Below, one piece after another: positions 1-8,788 of a DNA stretch of 64,000 nt. The first letter of the stretch is position 1, and each line of letters starts with the position of its first letter. The DNA is from Desulfobacterium sp. (GTDB lineage: Bacteria > Desulfobacterota > Desulfobacteria > Desulfobacterales > Desulfobacteraceae). The position numbers were made by a program, and so were the translations under genes. Below the pieces are notes generated by a model, which searched no databases, was not told the origin of the DNA, and saw nothing but the letters and a program-made list of their open reading frames with translations. The DNA lies in assembly GCA_030145245.1 (NCBI GenBank), contig JAQYWC010000082.1, positions 1-64,000 on the forward strand. Direction: 5' to 3'.

Positions 1-650
1 TAAATGCTCATTGTGTTATCTGTTCTAAGGTCCAATCCAGTATCGGTAAAATTCTCCAGCCAAGAGGGTATGACACGATCATCATGGGCAACATATACTG
101 TCACTGCAGTTTTTACATCAAAGGAGAGAAAAGAATCATTGAGACTTTGACTGTTATCATTATTGGCCGTTTTTATATATATCAAATTTTGCAGCGACTC
201 AGGAACATTAGTGAATGTGTAGCTACGATCAATATAGCACAATGAGCCATCAGATATCCCGGGCACAACTTCATAGTCTTTTCCAGAAGCAACAGAAACA
301 TTAGAGATAAGATCTTCTGGTACAATGGGTGGGAGCGTTAAAGGAACAGTGTATGAAATTTCTGAAGAATATCCACTTTCATTTCCATTAATGTCAACTG
401 CAGTCACTGCGAAATAATATATTTGTCCACTATCCAGATTTGACACAGTATACTTAGGGATGGTACTTCCAGTAGGTTCAGGCAATCGGTAATCTCTTGA
501 ATGCGTGCCATAATAAACTCTATACTCCATCAGATCATCCTCTGAATTAGGAGTCCAGGAGAGGTTAACATCAGCACCAAATAAGTTTGATGGAAATAAA
601 ACACATATTAGGGTAAATATTTTAATAAATTTTATAAAAAAATTTTCCAT
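1..650 (-). CDS. Secreted fibronectin type III domain protein (3' end outside window)
   Basis: Partial gene. It starts with ATG at 650, preceded by a strong Shine-Dalgarno (AAGGAGG, about 5 nt spacing), and runs off the left edge with no stop. The N-terminus is a Sec signal peptide (hydrophobic ICVLFP stretch, cleavage near LFGA-DV). It is followed by one fibronectin type III repeat (about residues 25-105, with SWTPNSEDDLMEYRVYYG and the typical YYFAVTAVD-NGNESGYS end). After a proline-rich linker comes a beta-rich domain with VTVYVAHDDR and PSWLENF-TG motifs, a pattern I associate with domains in secreted carbohydrate-active proteins. A sorting signal such as PEP-CTERM could lie in the missing C-terminus but cannot be seen. 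It is co-directional with the lyase-like gene upstream. Confidence 0.75.
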   Translation of the reverse strand, partial: MENFFIKFIKIFTLICVLFPSNLFGADVNLSWTPNSEDDLMEYRVYYGTHSRDYRLPEPTGSTIPKYTVSNLDSGQIYYFAVTAVDINGNESGYSSEISYTVPLTLPPIVPEDLISNVSVASGKDYEVVPGISDGSLCYIDRSYTFTNVPESLQNLIYIKTANNDNSQSLNDSFLSFDVKTAVTVYVAHDDRVIPSWLENFTDTGLDLRTDNTMSI

Positions 651-721
651 GGATCCCTCCTTATCAAATTTATCATTATATGACATTTCTATATTTTAAT
701 TACCATGCAATTAATGCGCCT

Positions 722-3376
722 TTACAAAATCTTTCTTTTACTGTCCATCCGCTGGGTTATCCATCTCAACTCTTTTTTAACAGATATTTTTTTAACCCTG
801 GATAGCATCATATTCAAAGATAAAGAAATCGGATTATTCTCAAGACGTTTTCTCCTTACTGCATTGTCAGAATCAAAGTCTTCTAAAATATTATTACGAC
901 AAGCAGGTTCTATCATATCAAAACTGAACATCCCATTTGACATTAGAATTGCAACAGGCCTTACAAAATAACTCGTATCAAATGTTTTAAGCTGTTTCAT
1001 GGAAGATTCCAAAAAAAAACGACTCTTTTTCATAAGCATCGTCTTCAAAGGTTCTCCCACATACACAGCAGTATGTGCCAGAATATCTGCTTTTCTAATA
1101 TCCTGTGCAGCCCAGGTTTCATTCGGGAATTCAAGAAGTTCAGGTTTATCAAGATAAGGGTATTCGTTCTCAAGCATCCATTGAGCATATTTAATCAGGC
1201 TAAGTCTTGCAAACTGAAAGGAATCGTCAAATTGATTATGCTCATATTTTATATCTATATATTTTCCCAAAGACTGTAAAAAGATGGTGTACATCCAACG
1301 TAATTCGGCATTTAACAATTTCCTTAAGGAGATATTTTCATTCGGATCGACACACCATCTAATCAGTTTATCAGCGTATTTAAGATATTTTTCGTCTTTT
1401 GTCAAAGAATATGCATCTATCAATACATTTAATGAATTACCACTGCCTCGACCTGGACCATTAAATCCATAAACATCTTGACTATCTGCTTTTACACCTT
1501 TTAGCTTAGTAGAAACATTTTTAACTGTATTAATAAAAACTTCCAAGATTGTATCTGGCCCATCTATGCCATTTATGACATAATCAGCTAACTCAAGAAC
1601 ACTCTCCCGAGAACTTTGCTCTCCAGTCAACCAATAATGGTATAAAAGACCTGTCGTATAATTATGTTCGTATGAAGGCCCACCACCAACAAACTGAGGA
1701 TCTTTGAGTTCCATATGCTTTTTGGAAATAGTTCGGTGTGTTGCAGTTGCTGCCGCCACGTGGTGATCCGTGTGCCAAAACAACCCATGATTATATTGAA
1801 ACCTGTCTTTATTTGTGTGATAAATATCAATATCAGAGACATGTCCTGCTAATTCATCAGCTAATTTAAACCAAGAGTAATCACCTGATCGCATAAATTG
1901 GACAACCCCCCCTTTAATCACATCATACTGATTGTTATAGTGTGAAATAAATTCATCAGACTTTTGATCAAAAACAGCTTCATGATCCGCATAAATATCT
2001 CCAAAATTACGCCAACCATACTCATCAATTATTTCACGACGATTTTCAAATGACAAATCGCCCTTCACTGCACCATCAACTATTTCCTGATAAATATTGC
2101 TACTGTCGATCGATGGCATTGAATTTACCGGAACAAATTTCGGACAGGCTTTTGACGAATAAAACCACTCAGGAGGAATTCTCACTCTTAAAGGAGAATG
2201 AACCGATTTTAAAGTATCCTTTTTTAAGGGCCCTTTAAATGGAAATAAATATACTGTATGTTTTTTTTGTTCACCTCCTTGAAGTTCATGTAAATCATTA
2301 AAACAATCTGGAAAGATACCTAATCTGACGACATTGTTTTTAACCTGAAGACACTTAGGGAAATTCTGCCAAAAGTGTTTTAACGTGACACAAAGCCCTT
2401 TACCTTGTTCCGACACTCCCAGAACAGGAGTGGATCTATTTCCTTTTTTTATAACACCTGCATTGGTTTCTACCTGATACCCCTTAAACGACAAAGGGTT
2501 TTCTCCATTTCTATTAACATGATTAATTGATTTCCAATTCTTTCCGCCGCTAGAATCTTGATAAATCGTTATATCTTCAGCTGAAAAAGTTATATCATCA
2601 CTTAACCCAACGGAATAGTTAATAAGCTGCTCTTCTCCTGATACCACCAGATCGAGATTAAAGCATTTGAATAAAAAAGAATTTTCATCCCCTAAATCCC
2701 AAACACCTCCAAAATGTCGTGCCGGGAAAGGATTTAACAAAGAAAAATCCATACTAACCGTTGATGATGGATAAAAATGGATTCGAGATTTATACTGTAA
2801 AATGGGGGCATCATTATCTGAAACAAAATGACCTTCAAATAACAGAACAAGGTGTAATTCGTTTCTGGATTCAACTCTCCAACTATCAATAATAGGAGTC
2901 AGTATTTCGTCTTTATGATCTTTTATATATAAACAAGAACTGTTCTCCTTTAAAATCTTAGAATTATTATAAGATATCTGTTTAAAAGGATAAAAAGTGG
3001 TCGTATCCAGATAAAAAACCGCATTCCCGGCTTTTACAACTATCTTGCCAGGGCTTTCGACAACCACCAGATCTTTCCATGATCCTGCTTCAGACATTAT
3101 CTCATTATTATCATAAACTATTTTTATTGTTTTGATTCCATAGGCATCCATAGATACCTGAAAATCGAATAGCATCCATTTGATGCTGCCGTCATTCCAG
3201 GTGGAAAGTGGTGTAGCAGCCATAGGAACTGCTTTATCAGTTTCGTCAATAAACAGAATTTTTGACGAATCAAAGATCAGCCCCTTAGGAAACGGAAGCC
3301 CTTGTGTAATATTTTCCTGATCACGGATCAACCCGTCACTCTCATTGACTTGTATTTCTAATATTGAATCTTTCAC
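722..3376 (-). CDS. Large PcRGLX/YetA-like (exo-rhamnogalacturonan lyase type) protein
   Basis: Protein of 884 aa. The N-terminal 100 residues carry a pattern typical of the RIFT-barrel domain of PcRGLX/YetA-like proteins (GLPFPKGL, later WNDGSIKWMLFDF). A central beta-rich part follows (about 110-400), then an alpha/alpha-toroid-like C-terminal half with aromatic and histidine motifs (FWHTDHHVAAA, GGGPSYEHNYTTGLLYHYW). Characterised relatives are polysaccharide lyases of the PL26 type. The substrate here is unknown and catalysis is inferred. No signal peptide is visible (start MKDSILEIQ), so it may act in the cytoplasm or need another export route. It lies 9 bp downstream of the AsnB-like gene and is probably co-transcribed with it. 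Possible role: turnover or editing of the locus polysaccharide. Confidence 0.65.
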   Translation of the reverse strand: MKDSILEIQVNESDGLIRDQENITQGLPFPKGLIFDSSKILFIDETDKAVPMAATPLSTWNDGSIKWMLFDFQVSMDAYGIKTIKIVYDNNEIMSEAGSWKDLVVVESPGKIVVKAGNAVFYLDTTTFYPFKQISYNNSKILKENSSCLYIKDHKDEILTPIIDSWRVESRNELHLVLLFEGHFVSDNDAPILQYKSRIHFYPSSTVSMDFSLLNPFPARHFGGVWDLGDENSFLFKCFNLDLVVSGEEQLINYSVGLSDDITFSAEDITIYQDSSGGKNWKSINHVNRNGENPLSFKGYQVETNAGVIKKGNRSTPVLGVSEQGKGLCVTLKHFWQNFPKCLQVKNNVVRLGIFPDCFNDLHELQGGEQKKHTVYLFPFKGPLKKDTLKSVHSPLRVRIPPEWFYSSKACPKFVPVNSMPSIDSSNIYQEIVDGAVKGDLSFENRREIIDEYGWRNFGDIYADHEAVFDQKSDEFISHYNNQYDVIKGGVVQFMRSGDYSWFKLADELAGHVSDIDIYHTNKDRFQYNHGLFWHTDHHVAAATATHRTISKKHMELKDPQFVGGGPSYEHNYTTGLLYHYWLTGEQSSRESVLELADYVINGIDGPDTILEVFINTVKNVSTKLKGVKADSQDVYGFNGPGRGSGNSLNVLIDAYSLTKDEKYLKYADKLIRWCVDPNENISLRKLLNAELRWMYTIFLQSLGKYIDIKYEHNQFDDSFQFARLSLIKYAQWMLENEYPYLDKPELLEFPNETWAAQDIRKADILAHTAVYVGEPLKTMLMKKSRFFLESSMKQLKTFDTSYFVRPVAILMSNGMFSFDMIEPACRNNILEDFDSDNAVRRKRLENNPISLSLNMMLSRVKKISVKKELRWITQRMDSKRKIL

Positions 3377-3385
3377 TAAACACCT

Positions 3386-5218
3386 TTAACTGTTTTTATT
3401 ATCAATAAAGTTTCTAAACCAAAGTTCTAAGGAAACAATCGTTCCCAACAGATGTCCGTAATTTTTGTGACCGGAGATGTGAGAGGTATATATCTGTTTC
3501 AGATAATCCATATTATAGAGTTGTCTGGCCCTGCTTTGCTCGCTGAAAATAATTCTTTCGGTATGATTTTTAAATCCTTGCCTGTGCCATTTCTGAAACT
3601 CAGTATAATGCCGAAATCCCTTTACACTTAATTTTTTCATTAATGAATTAAATTTATCTGTTAATAATAATCGAAAAGGACCGGCATCAAGAGGTGCTCC
3701 AGTATTGGAATTTGGAATTTTCAACAACTCAGGCATGCATTTCCTGATAAGTTTCACATGGATTTCACCATCATTTCTTTTTTTAAGAGGAAGTTTCATC
3801 AAACTTGTAATAAATGCCTCATCGATATACGGCATCCTGATTTCAATTTGAGATCGGAAAATATCAAGAGAAGAGACGACCTGCCGGCGTATCACCTCAT
3901 TAATGTAATACCAGATGCATAGGTCTGGGGATGACAACTCTTTTTTAATCATTCCGCAGGACTGGCCAAGAGACCTTCGAGGAGACTCTTTCATCAACAC
4001 TTTAAAAGAGTTCACAAATAGGTTTTCGGGTTGAATATCCTTTAAAACCAAATTCGTAAGATTATAGATATAGTCCGTTGCTTCGTTAAAATCCGATATG
4101 GATTTGACATTAGAATTAACCATTACAGGATAGGCCTGAGCGGCTTTAGCTATCTCACCACCGTGCCCTCGTAACAGTATTTTGAAAGGATTCGTTTTAA
4201 AATAATCCAAAGCCAGCATCTCTGTCGATTCATGGGGATGATACATACCATCGCTTAAATGGATCATTGTTGAAGCCATGGCTTCAAAATTTTTTAGATA
4301 CACGTCATTCATTTCCAAAAAATCATGGTTAGCCCCTGTAATCTTCGCCATTTTCGCGGACAATACCTGATCAGCACAACCAGATAGCCCAAGCGTATAT
4401 GTATTCAATCCCCTGGTATCCTGTTCCAAACCTGCTAATATTCCCCTTGAATCCAAACCGCCAGAGAGTGACAGGCCTAAAAGGTCCCTATTATTGCTTC
4501 GCGCTCTTATACTTTTTTTCAACAGCCCAACAACATCTTCATCACTTATACTGGAATCAGATAATCCATTTTCAACAAAAACGTTTTCAAGTTCCCAGTA
4601 CCTCTGAACAGTCAGTTTCTTCTCCTTAAGGCTGTAGTTAAGAATAGAACCAGGATCAAGCAGTTGAATATTTTCAAGAAGAGTTTTACTGCCTATAATA
4701 TGACCACAATGAAAAAAATCTGCAATAGCTTCGTAATCGGGAGATCTTTCAATATACTTATCTTGAAGTATACTTTTAACCTCTGCTGCAAAAACAAAGC
4801 TGTCCGTTGAATTAGAAAAATATATTGGTTGCAATCCAAATTTATCGGTAAATAGTTTAATTTCGTCTGATCGTTTATCATATATTACGAAATGAAATAT
4901 ACCATTTAAATCTTCAACACATTTATTTCCTTTTTCAATATACAATTTGAGGATATATTCCGGATCACTAATTGACGACTCTTTTTCATACAACTCACCA
5001 TGAAAAAACAGAAAGCAATCATTAGCCATGCATTCCGGTACAGGTTGATGTATTTGGTTAAGTACCCCTAAACTCACCCGCCCCATACAAAGATTTTGCT
5101 TTTCATTTAAGAAACTATCGACATGTTCCGTTCCACCATGACACATTTGTTGAATCATTTTTCCCATAACAGCCTGAACAGAACGCTCTGTTCTATACAA
5201 TCCGAAAATACCTGGCAT
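3386..5218 (-). CDS. Asparagine synthase-family protein with degenerate glutaminase domain
   Basis: Protein of 610 aa with the two-domain AsnB layout: class II glutamine amidotransferase fold (1-190) and a synthetase domain with an intact PP-loop, SGGLDS at 252-257. The glutaminase site is broken. The protein starts MPGIFG where active members start MCGI, so the nucleophilic cysteine is proline. The usual HRGPDD motif reads HGGTEH (27-32), RRLSI is replaced by GRVSLGVL, and NGEIYN by HGELYE (73-78). ATG start with AAGG 8-10 nt upstream. Family knowledge: such enzymes adenylate a carboxylate and transfer an amine. Without the cysteine, it would need free ammonia or another nucleophile, or may be non-catalytic in that half. 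Two intact AsnB paralogues lie at 27065 and 41660. Confidence 0.85.
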   Translation of the reverse strand: MPGIFGLYRTERSVQAVMGKMIQQMCHGGTEHVDSFLNEKQNLCMGRVSLGVLNQIHQPVPECMANDCFLFFHGELYEKESSISDPEYILKLYIEKGNKCVEDLNGIFHFVIYDKRSDEIKLFTDKFGLQPIYFSNSTDSFVFAAEVKSILQDKYIERSPDYEAIADFFHCGHIIGSKTLLENIQLLDPGSILNYSLKEKKLTVQRYWELENVFVENGLSDSSISDEDVVGLLKKSIRARSNNRDLLGLSLSGGLDSRGILAGLEQDTRGLNTYTLGLSGCADQVLSAKMAKITGANHDFLEMNDVYLKNFEAMASTMIHLSDGMYHPHESTEMLALDYFKTNPFKILLRGHGGEIAKAAQAYPVMVNSNVKSISDFNEATDYIYNLTNLVLKDIQPENLFVNSFKVLMKESPRRSLGQSCGMIKKELSSPDLCIWYYINEVIRRQVVSSLDIFRSQIEIRMPYIDEAFITSLMKLPLKKRNDGEIHVKLIRKCMPELLKIPNSNTGAPLDAGPFRLLLTDKFNSLMKKLSVKGFRHYTEFQKWHRQGFKNHTERIIFSEQSRARQLYNMDYLKQIYTSHISGHKNYGHLLGTIVSLELWFRNFIDNKNS

Positions 5219-5407
5219 AATTCACCTTTTAGAACGTATTGAACCCAAGATTAAATAAACTCATATTCTGAAGTACAAACAGCCACAAAATATGAGATCA
5301 GTACCGAAGAAATCAGCATAGCAAAATTAGATGATAAATGTTCATATACATATTATACAAAGGACCTTCACCATTTTTTTTTTGCGCACAAGCAGCCCGA
5401 AACAAGT

Positions 5408-6733
5408 TCAACTCTGAACATTTTCTTCTTCATAAATCATCTTTTCGACCAAGTCAGAAACAACCGTCAACATGATTAGCTGCCAGTAAAAGTAATCGAC
5501 ATACCTCATATTGGCAAAAGCAATTATAACACAATATCCTATTAAGCCAGCTTTAATACATTTATATAAAGTTATCAACTCAGAAATCTCCTTATCGCTA
5601 CCGACATATTTGACAATTCGTCGATTTTTCGTAAAAGAGAAATAAATAAATAAATACAATGGAATCGATCCCATCAATCCACCTTCAGCTAAGATATTAA
5701 CGAAGGTATTATGAGCAAACAACATTCTATTCGGATTCCCAAAAAGCATTATCCACAGGTCTTCAGATATCTTTTCCACAAAATAATCAGCGTTTTTAAA
5801 CATCGCCTGAGCGCAATTAAGCGCCCCCACTCCAAAAACAGGATTCTGATTAAATACCAGCAAAGCATTTTCCCACAATACAATTCGTGAAGAAGCGGAT
5901 TTATCGACGGATTCCTGTGTGTTGGACAAATCCTGTTCAAACATTTGAGATACTCGAGAAGTATATTGTTCAGGCAAAAGAGGAAGGACGATAATAAGTA
6001 TAATCAATAGAATCATTCCAAGTCGTAACCTGTGCTTATACCCAGCTATAAACCATAAGACAGCACAAGTTAGTCCTAAAAAACCCGCTCTGGAATATGT
6101 CAAAACCACATCCAAAGCAAACAACAGGCCTATAAAAACACCAATACCAATATCCAATACATTTCTTGAAGCTATTATTTTATAGAAAGCCAACGGTAAA
6201 TAGAGCACAAAAACACCGCAGATAGCACATCGGTCGGGTACAAAAGAACCGAACAACCCTCTCAAATCGGGATTCCCTTGAATTGATTGAAGGACGCCCC
6301 ATAGGCCTATAAAGGATAGACAGCAAATGATAACAAAATAATAATTTCTAATTTTTTTTGCATCAAATAGATTCATTTTCATAAAAGCGCATAAAATAAA
6401 AATCAAAACCAACTGGAAGTTGTATCTTGAAGACATGGGATTATAATACGGCGAGAACCAAGTTGAAACATACAACCCAGCAATAAAAAGGCCGAAACAG
6501 ATAAACTCTTTTGTCAATATTTTATTAACATTAAAAGTTCCGGTAAAAAACGAAGAAAGTATAATTGCGCCTTGAGCAATGGGAAACAGATGTTTTATGG
6601 CTGTTCCTCCCCACGTTAGCATTTCCGGTCTAATTATAGAAATACCAGTATAATAAAAGATACCCCAGACAGGATTCCTTACAGACAAGCATGAAAGCAA
6701 CAAGTAAACACCATATAAAAAAACAATTCTCAT
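5408..6733 (-). CDS. O-antigen ligase / polymerase-like membrane protein (Wzy_C type)
   Basis: Protein of 441 aa, largely hydrophobic, with about ten predicted membrane segments and one long periplasmic loop (around 255-345: SRVSQMFEQDLSN to FAHNTFVNILAEGG). The loop ends in the HN motif typical of Wzy_C/WaaL proteins (FAHNTFVNILAEGGLMG). The N-terminus (RNPVWGIFYYTGISIIRPEMLTWG) resembles the exosortase-A-associated O-glycosylation ligase group, which is an inference from memory of that family. Expected role: polymerising undecaprenyl-linked repeat units or ligating glycan to an acceptor in the periplasm. It is the only Wzy-like candidate in the window and sits 9 bp after the transglutaminase-like gene. 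The 189-bp gap to the AsnB-like gene holds only a weak inverted repeat (CTCATATT and AATATGAG). Confidence 0.75.
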   Translation of the reverse strand: MRIVFLYGVYLLLSCLSVRNPVWGIFYYTGISIIRPEMLTWGGTAIKHLFPIAQGAIILSSFFTGTFNVNKILTKEFICFGLFIAGLYVSTWFSPYYNPMSSRYNFQLVLIFILCAFMKMNLFDAKKIRNYYFVIICCLSFIGLWGVLQSIQGNPDLRGLFGSFVPDRCAICGVFVLYLPLAFYKIIASRNVLDIGIGVFIGLLFALDVVLTYSRAGFLGLTCAVLWFIAGYKHRLRLGMILLIILIIVLPLLPEQYTSRVSQMFEQDLSNTQESVDKSASSRIVLWENALLVFNQNPVFGVGALNCAQAMFKNADYFVEKISEDLWIMLFGNPNRMLFAHNTFVNILAEGGLMGSIPLYLFIYFSFTKNRRIVKYVGSDKEISELITLYKCIKAGLIGYCVIIAFANMRYVDYFYWQLIMLTVVSDLVEKMIYEEENVQS

Positions 6734-6742
6734 AAAATCCTG

Positions 6743-8116
6743 CTATAATTTAACTTTCAAACTACTCACGATCCCCTTACGGCCGAATTTATTGCCTGAT
6801 CTTATGGAAAATTTATTAACACCCTTATGCAGGACCCATTTGAACCTGCTGTTTTCAATAGAGGATTTAATAGAATCATCCAATATAATTTCATAATTTG
6901 AAAAATTTGGCGTAACAGTATTAAACGCCAGTTCCAACACATCCTTTTTTCCGTCCTGTGTACAAATTAGTATTTCAGTTTGATTAATCGTCCAGTAAAA
7001 ATCATCCTCATTACTTGTTTTGGGACGAAACGTAAATATTGGTTTAATCCTTGGTTCAAAACTGAACATTGTCTTTAATTTCGTATCGACAAAAATAAGA
7101 GATGAATAATCGCTCTTTTTGGGATGTCCCCGAAAATATGAGTTTGTCATCCAATCATTTCGCATATCAACAATCATAAACCGAGTATGATACGGGATCA
7201 TCTCATTTATATCAATTGGTTTTTCATATTCTCTATCGGAGCTCTGTTTGCTTCTGACTATTTTGATATTAAAAGGTTTTGTTTCATACCTTTGATTATG
7301 AACTTCATTTAAATTTAACGGAACGCCATTTCTTTCGTAATGTAGATTAAGATCAGCATCCATTGTGATCCATTTTTTAAACTGATTCGACCAAACTTCA
7401 GTCAATCCATGTCCACCATAGCCTGTGTAAGAAATTTGCACCAATCTTGGTTGGAATCCCATGGCCAACATTACCTGTGAAAAAAACAAGGGATAAAAAT
7501 GACATGGTGTATAGAAACCGGGGGTCCACTCTTCTGGATATTTTCGACAATCTTTTTTTCCACTTTTACTATTAAGCAATAACAATGCATCAAAAGGATC
7601 AACCATTTTATGGCAAACACCCCTGTCGAACTGACTTCGCGCCCAGTTTCTTAGTAAAACCATCTCTTGGATTTCAGTAGCTGCATTCGCAATAATATGA
7701 TCAAGCTTGAATTTATCCCTTAATGTATGAAGCCGTTTTTCCTCAAAAGGTTGATAATTAAACTCAAAATGAGATCTAATTATCTTTTCGTTGTTAACAT
7801 AATACTTTTTATATCGTTTTCTATTTTCATTATTAATAAAAAATTCTTCTGCTCTGACATACGCTTTCAAATCATCTTTTCTTAAGTAATCAGAAGGTCT
7901 CAAGTTTGCTATTTCAGGTTTATATGGGTTATACAGCTTAGTCAACAAGGGAAGTGTGGATAAAACGCAATGCCGGGTCAGGATTTTTCCTGTAATAAAA
8001 GGTGACTTATCGTATCTATGGCTTAACGAAAGTACAGCTACACTAAAAACAATTGAAACGCCGGCTATAATAAAAAGGAAGACATGTAATAGACGGCTTC
8101 TTATTTTTCGAAACAT
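6743..8116 (-). CDS. Membrane-anchored transglutaminase-like protein
   Basis: Protein of 457 aa. One N-terminal membrane segment (about 8-32) is followed by a periplasmic part. A transglutaminase-core arrangement is visible: C205 (FYTPCHFYPLFFSQVMLAMG), H236 (GYGGHGLTEVW) and D253 (WITMDADLN), in the usual order and spacing of the Cys-His-Asp triad. The C-terminal third is beta-rich and unassigned. The ATG at 8116 is preferred because GGAGGGTGG lies directly upstream; an in-frame TTG at 8131 would swallow that ribosome site. It is 9 bp upstream of the Wzy-like gene, so a role in glycan assembly or in cross-linking or cleaving a surface protein is inferred. Substrate unknown. Confidence 0.7.
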   Translation of the reverse strand: MFRKIRSRLLHVFLFIIAGVSIVFSVAVLSLSHRYDKSPFITGKILTRHCVLSTLPLLTKLYNPYKPEIANLRPSDYLRKDDLKAYVRAEEFFINNENRKRYKKYYVNNEKIIRSHFEFNYQPFEEKRLHTLRDKFKLDHIIANAATEIQEMVLLRNWARSQFDRGVCHKMVDPFDALLLLNSKSGKKDCRKYPEEWTPGFYTPCHFYPLFFSQVMLAMGFQPRLVQISYTGYGGHGLTEVWSNQFKKWITMDADLNLHYERNGVPLNLNEVHNQRYETKPFNIKIVRSKQSSDREYEKPIDINEMIPYHTRFMIVDMRNDWMTNSYFRGHPKKSDYSSLIFVDTKLKTMFSFEPRIKPIFTFRPKTSNEDDFYWTINQTEILICTQDGKKDVLELAFNTVTPNFSNYEIILDDSIKSSIENSRFKWVLHKGVNKFSIRSGNKFGRKGIVSSLKVKL

Positions 8117-8475
8117 ATACCCACCCTCCAAACTTATTCACAATAAATCAGTGTCTGACCGAACAGTCATTTTATGGGGCTTTGCCGGCCTCCTAAAATA
8201 TTTTTCTCCACCACACAAAGTCTTTTTTAAGGTGTAGGATTCATTTTCCTTACTGATCTTTAACCCAGCAAACTGTTTTTATGCATGGTTACCCTTTTGG
8301 CTATCATATTTTTCTTTTTATGTCTCCTCAACCTTAAGCAAATTTACGTTGAATCCGTTTTAGTTCTTTTTGTTAAACCTAATGCCCAATGATCCAGAGG
8401 TTCCTTGCCAGAACACCGTGTGGGATCATAACTCACTCTTAAGAAAGTGTCCACAAATACCCTACCACCTCTTGT
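8117..8475. other. Intergenic stretch, no gene seen
   Basis: About 360 bp between the transglutaminase-like gene and the ISL3-type remnant. No convincing reading frame, RNA gene or strong hairpin was found. The sequence is AT-rich and full of stops in all frames. It probably contains the promoter of the downstream minus-strand genes and decayed DNA from the insertion that left the adjacent remnant. Confidence 0.4.
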
Positions 8476-8762
8476 CGCACCTACCACGAAAACCTGAATT
8501 TTCAGGAGTTCTTCAATAAATCACCGGATGAGGCTGAAGCCTTTTTCAAAAAATGGTATTTCTGGGCAACGCATAGCCGACTTGAACCTGCCATTAAAGC
8601 TGTCAAATCAATAAAACTTCACTGGAAGACGGTTTTCGATGGTTTTATTCCAAAAGAGACAACGCTATTCGGGAAGGAATGAACAGTTTAGTTCAGGCAG
8701 CCAAAGATCAAGCAAGAGGATACCGATCGCACGAAGTCTGGAGACAACAATTCACCTCATAA
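8476..8762 (+). pseudogene. ISL3-type transposase remnant (C-terminal end, frameshifted)
   Basis: The plus strand encodes a sequence clearly related to the C-terminal part of the intact ISL3 transposase at 16003-17244. The first frame reads NFQEFFNKSPDEAEAFFKKW then YFWATHSRLEPAIKAVKSIK. Near 8637-8640 it shifts frame, and the homology continues as WFYSKRDNAIREGMNSLVQAA then KDQARGYRS to a stop at 8760-8762. The corresponding part of the intact protein is WYFWATHSRLAPMIKAAKTIK followed by ILEGLNSVVQAAKAKARG. The differences show it is a separate, older element and not a recent copy. No N-terminal part or terminal repeat was found. Confidence 0.8.
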
Positions 8763-8767
8763 GAGGG

Positions 8768-8788
8768 AAACTGAATCATCGAGTTTTA
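8768..8788. repeat. 21-bp imperfect repeat, copy 1 (GT4 3' end)
   Basis: This stretch matches 12434-12454 at 19 of 21 positions, in the same orientation. The shared core on the plus strand is AATCATCGAGTT. Both copies cover the stop codon of a minus-strand gene: here the GT4 gene (stop TGA at 8776-8778), at the other copy the Wzx-like gene. Both proteins therefore end in Thr-Arg-stop. Confidence 0.55.
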
